DNA from: Nocardia rosealba
Lineage (GTDB): Bacteria > Actinomycetota > Actinomycetes > Mycobacteriales > Mycobacteriaceae
Length of the DNA: 48,670 nt
Direction: 5' to 3'
Assembly (NCBI RefSeq): GCF_020216065.1
Contig: NZ_JAIWNA010000011.1
Coordinates: forward strand, 122,037 to 170,706
The number at the start of each line of letters is the position of its first letter. Positions within the stretch are counted from its first letter, which is position 1. Made by a program: the position numbers and the translations under genes. Below are positions 47,328 to 48,670 of the stretch, piece after piece. A model generated the notes under the pieces. The model saw only the letters and a program-made list of their open reading frames with translations. It was not told the origin of the DNA and made no database searches.

Positions 47328-48443
47328 ATGGCTACAGCGATTGTTGTCGGCGGCGGAATCGGGGGGACGGCGGTCGCCCTCGGGTTGATCGAACGTGGCT
47401 GGTCGGTGCGGGTGCTCGAACGAGCAACGCGGTACACCGAGGTCGGGGCGGGAATCTCGCTGTGGCCCAATGCTCTGCGGGCGCTGGACGTGCTCGGTGT
47501 CGGCGAGGCGGTGCGGGCGCAGGGGTTGGACGATGTGTCGGCGGGGATTCGGGACGAGCGTGGGAGATGGCTGTCGCGGACCGATGTGGCGACTATGCGG
47601 CGTCGATTCGGGGCGCCGGTGATGATCCATCGGGCTGCGTTGCTGGATATTCTCCGGGCGGCTCTGCCGGAAGGGGTTGTGGAGACGGGGATTTCGGTGG
47701 AGCGGGCCGATCTGGACGGGACGGTCGTGCATTCGGCCGGCTCGGGGCGAGACATGAGCGAGGTCACTGCAGATCTGGTTGTCGGCGCCGACGGTATTCG
47801 CAGCGTCGTGCGGCGGGCCGTCTGCGGGGAGGTCGCGCCGCGTTATGCCGGGTATACGGTGTGGCGTGCGGTGGTCGGTATTGCCGAGCCACTGACCGAA
47901 TTCGGCGAAACGTGGGGGCGGGGTGCGCGTTTCGGCATGGCGCCGTTGCCCGATGGGCGCATCTACTGCTTCGCGGTCTACGACGCGGAGGAAGGTGTCG
48001 GCGGCAGTTTCGCTGAGGTACGTGCTCGCTTCGCCGGCTGGCATCATCCCATCCCGGCGTTGCTCGCGGCTGCCGATCCGAGCACGGTGCTGCACAACGA
48101 TATCTATGAACTGCCTGCGCTGACGACCTTCACCGCAGGTCGTCTCGCGCTGCTCGGCGATGCCGCTCACGCTATGACGCCGAACCTCGGGCAGGGTGGG
48201 TGTCAGGCGCTCGAGGATGCGGTTGTTCTTTCGCGGTTGGCCGGTACGACTGATGGGTTGAGTCGCTATGACTTCGAGCGTCGGCCTCGTACGCAGATGA
48301 TCGCTCGGCGGTCGGGAGCGATCGGGGTTGTCGCTCAATTGTCCGCGCGGCCGTTGGTCGCGGTTCGTGACGCGGCTTTGCGGATGACTCCGGCCAGTGC
48401 TCAGTTTCGTTCGCTGGGAAAGGTTTTGGATTGGGTGCCGTGA
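47328..48443 (+). CDS. FAD-dependent aromatic-type monooxygenase
   Basis: A 371-residue flavoprotein of the PHBH/salicylate-hydroxylase group. The dinucleotide-binding motif is VVGGGIGG (6-13), the DG motif VVGADGIRSVVRR lies near 151-163, and the GD motif LALLGDAAHAMTPNLGQGGCQALEDA near 270-295. It inserts oxygen into an aromatic or related substrate using NAD(P)H. The ATG has GAAGG upstream. The TetR operators in front suggest induction by a small molecule that may be its substrate. Ends ~110 bases before the right-hand repeat; that stretch shows nothing else. Confidence 0.93.
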   Translation: MATAIVVGGGIGGTAVALGLIERGWSVRVLERATRYTEVGAGISLWPNALRALDVLGVGEAVRAQGLDDVSAGIRDERGRWLSRTDVATMRRRFGAPVMIHRAALLDILRAALPEGVVETGISVERADLDGTVVHSAGSGRDMSEVTADLVVGADGIRSVVRRAVCGEVAPRYAGYTVWRAVVGIAEPLTEFGETWGRGARFGMAPLPDGRIYCFAVYDAEEGVGGSFAEVRARFAGWHHPIPALLAAADPSTVLHNDIYELPALTTFTAGRLALLGDAAHAMTPNLGQGGCQALEDAVVLSRLAGTTDGLSRYDFERRPRTQMIARRSGAIGVVAQLSARPLVAVRDAALRMTPASAQFRSLGKVLDWVP

Positions 48444-48553
48444 GGTTGGGTTGGGGGAGTGGTCGTTGTTTCGGGCGGTGTTGGTAGGTGTACCTGCCGC
48501 ACTCTCGCCCGTGCGGAACCACTGCGGTGTTTTGTGCACTACGGGGGTATTGG

Positions 48554-48670
<117 letters not shown>

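Overview
The window is high-GC DNA from an actinobacterium of the Nocardia/Rhodococcus/Mycobacterium group (Mycobacteriales, most like Nocardia). Reasons: the block uvrA ... infC-rpmI-rplT-trmH ... pheS-pheT; a four-gene NIT-kinase/roadblock/DUF742/GTPase conservon; an IdeR/DmdR-type iron box before siderophore-uptake genes; actinobacterial tails on IF3; and many GTG/TTG starts. It looks like one complete assembly contig, because both ends carry the same ~49-bp repeat pointing outwards into a C or G homopolymer.

Layout. 1-3.2 kb: uvrA, then two tandem very small ORFs of unknown function and a convergent DUF1844 gene. 4.1-6.6 kb: long leader, then infC (probable ATC start), rpmI, rplT and a TrmH-type rRNA methyltransferase. 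6.6-9.4 kb: divergent TetR/MFS drug exporter pair and a Uma2-family nuclease-like protein. 9.4-13.5 kb: 0.5-kb leader and pheST. 13.6-14.9 kb: divergent MerR regulator and imine-reductase-like enzyme. 15-19.4 kb: two-domain TerD protein, alpha/beta hydrolase and three proteins of unknown function. 19.7-24.1 kb: cvnABCD conservon. 24.2-30.4 kb: secretory lipase, TetR regulator, FecCD-type ABC importer and its divergent binding lipoprotein. 30.4-37.4 kb: sugar O-acetyltransferase, ppc, secreted TAP-like peptidase, NarL-type two-component pair. 37.5-45.1 kb: small secreted peptide, then two divergent operons (kdgK-like kinase, IclR, RidA; and PLP dehydratase, D-aminoacylase, KDPG aldolase, GntP permease). 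45-48.4 kb: MerR/metallo-hydrolase and TetR/FAD-monooxygenase divergent pairs.

How the genes work together. The most interesting unit is 37.8-45.1 kb. Read together, its enzymes form a plausible complete route: uptake of a sugar acid (GntP), N-deacylation (D-aminoacylase fold), PLP-dependent dehydration/deamination to 2-keto-3-deoxygluconate helped by RidA, phosphorylation (PfkB kinase) and aldol cleavage (Eda) to pyruvate and glyceraldehyde-3-phosphate, under an IclR regulator. N-acetyl-D-glucosaminate, the product of oxidative chitin/GlcNAc breakdown, would fit as the substrate; this is inference.

Regulation is unusually readable. Several divergent regulator/target pairs have clear dyads or repeated operators: three ACTAC-N4-GTAGT sites exactly 21 bp apart at 47.2 kb, a 20-bp perfect dyad at 46.1 kb, a 22-bp dyad at 25.6 kb, and two 13-bp direct repeats at 7.25 kb. 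At least eight genes have a TAnnnT-like -10 box 6-7 nt before the start codon and should be leaderless.
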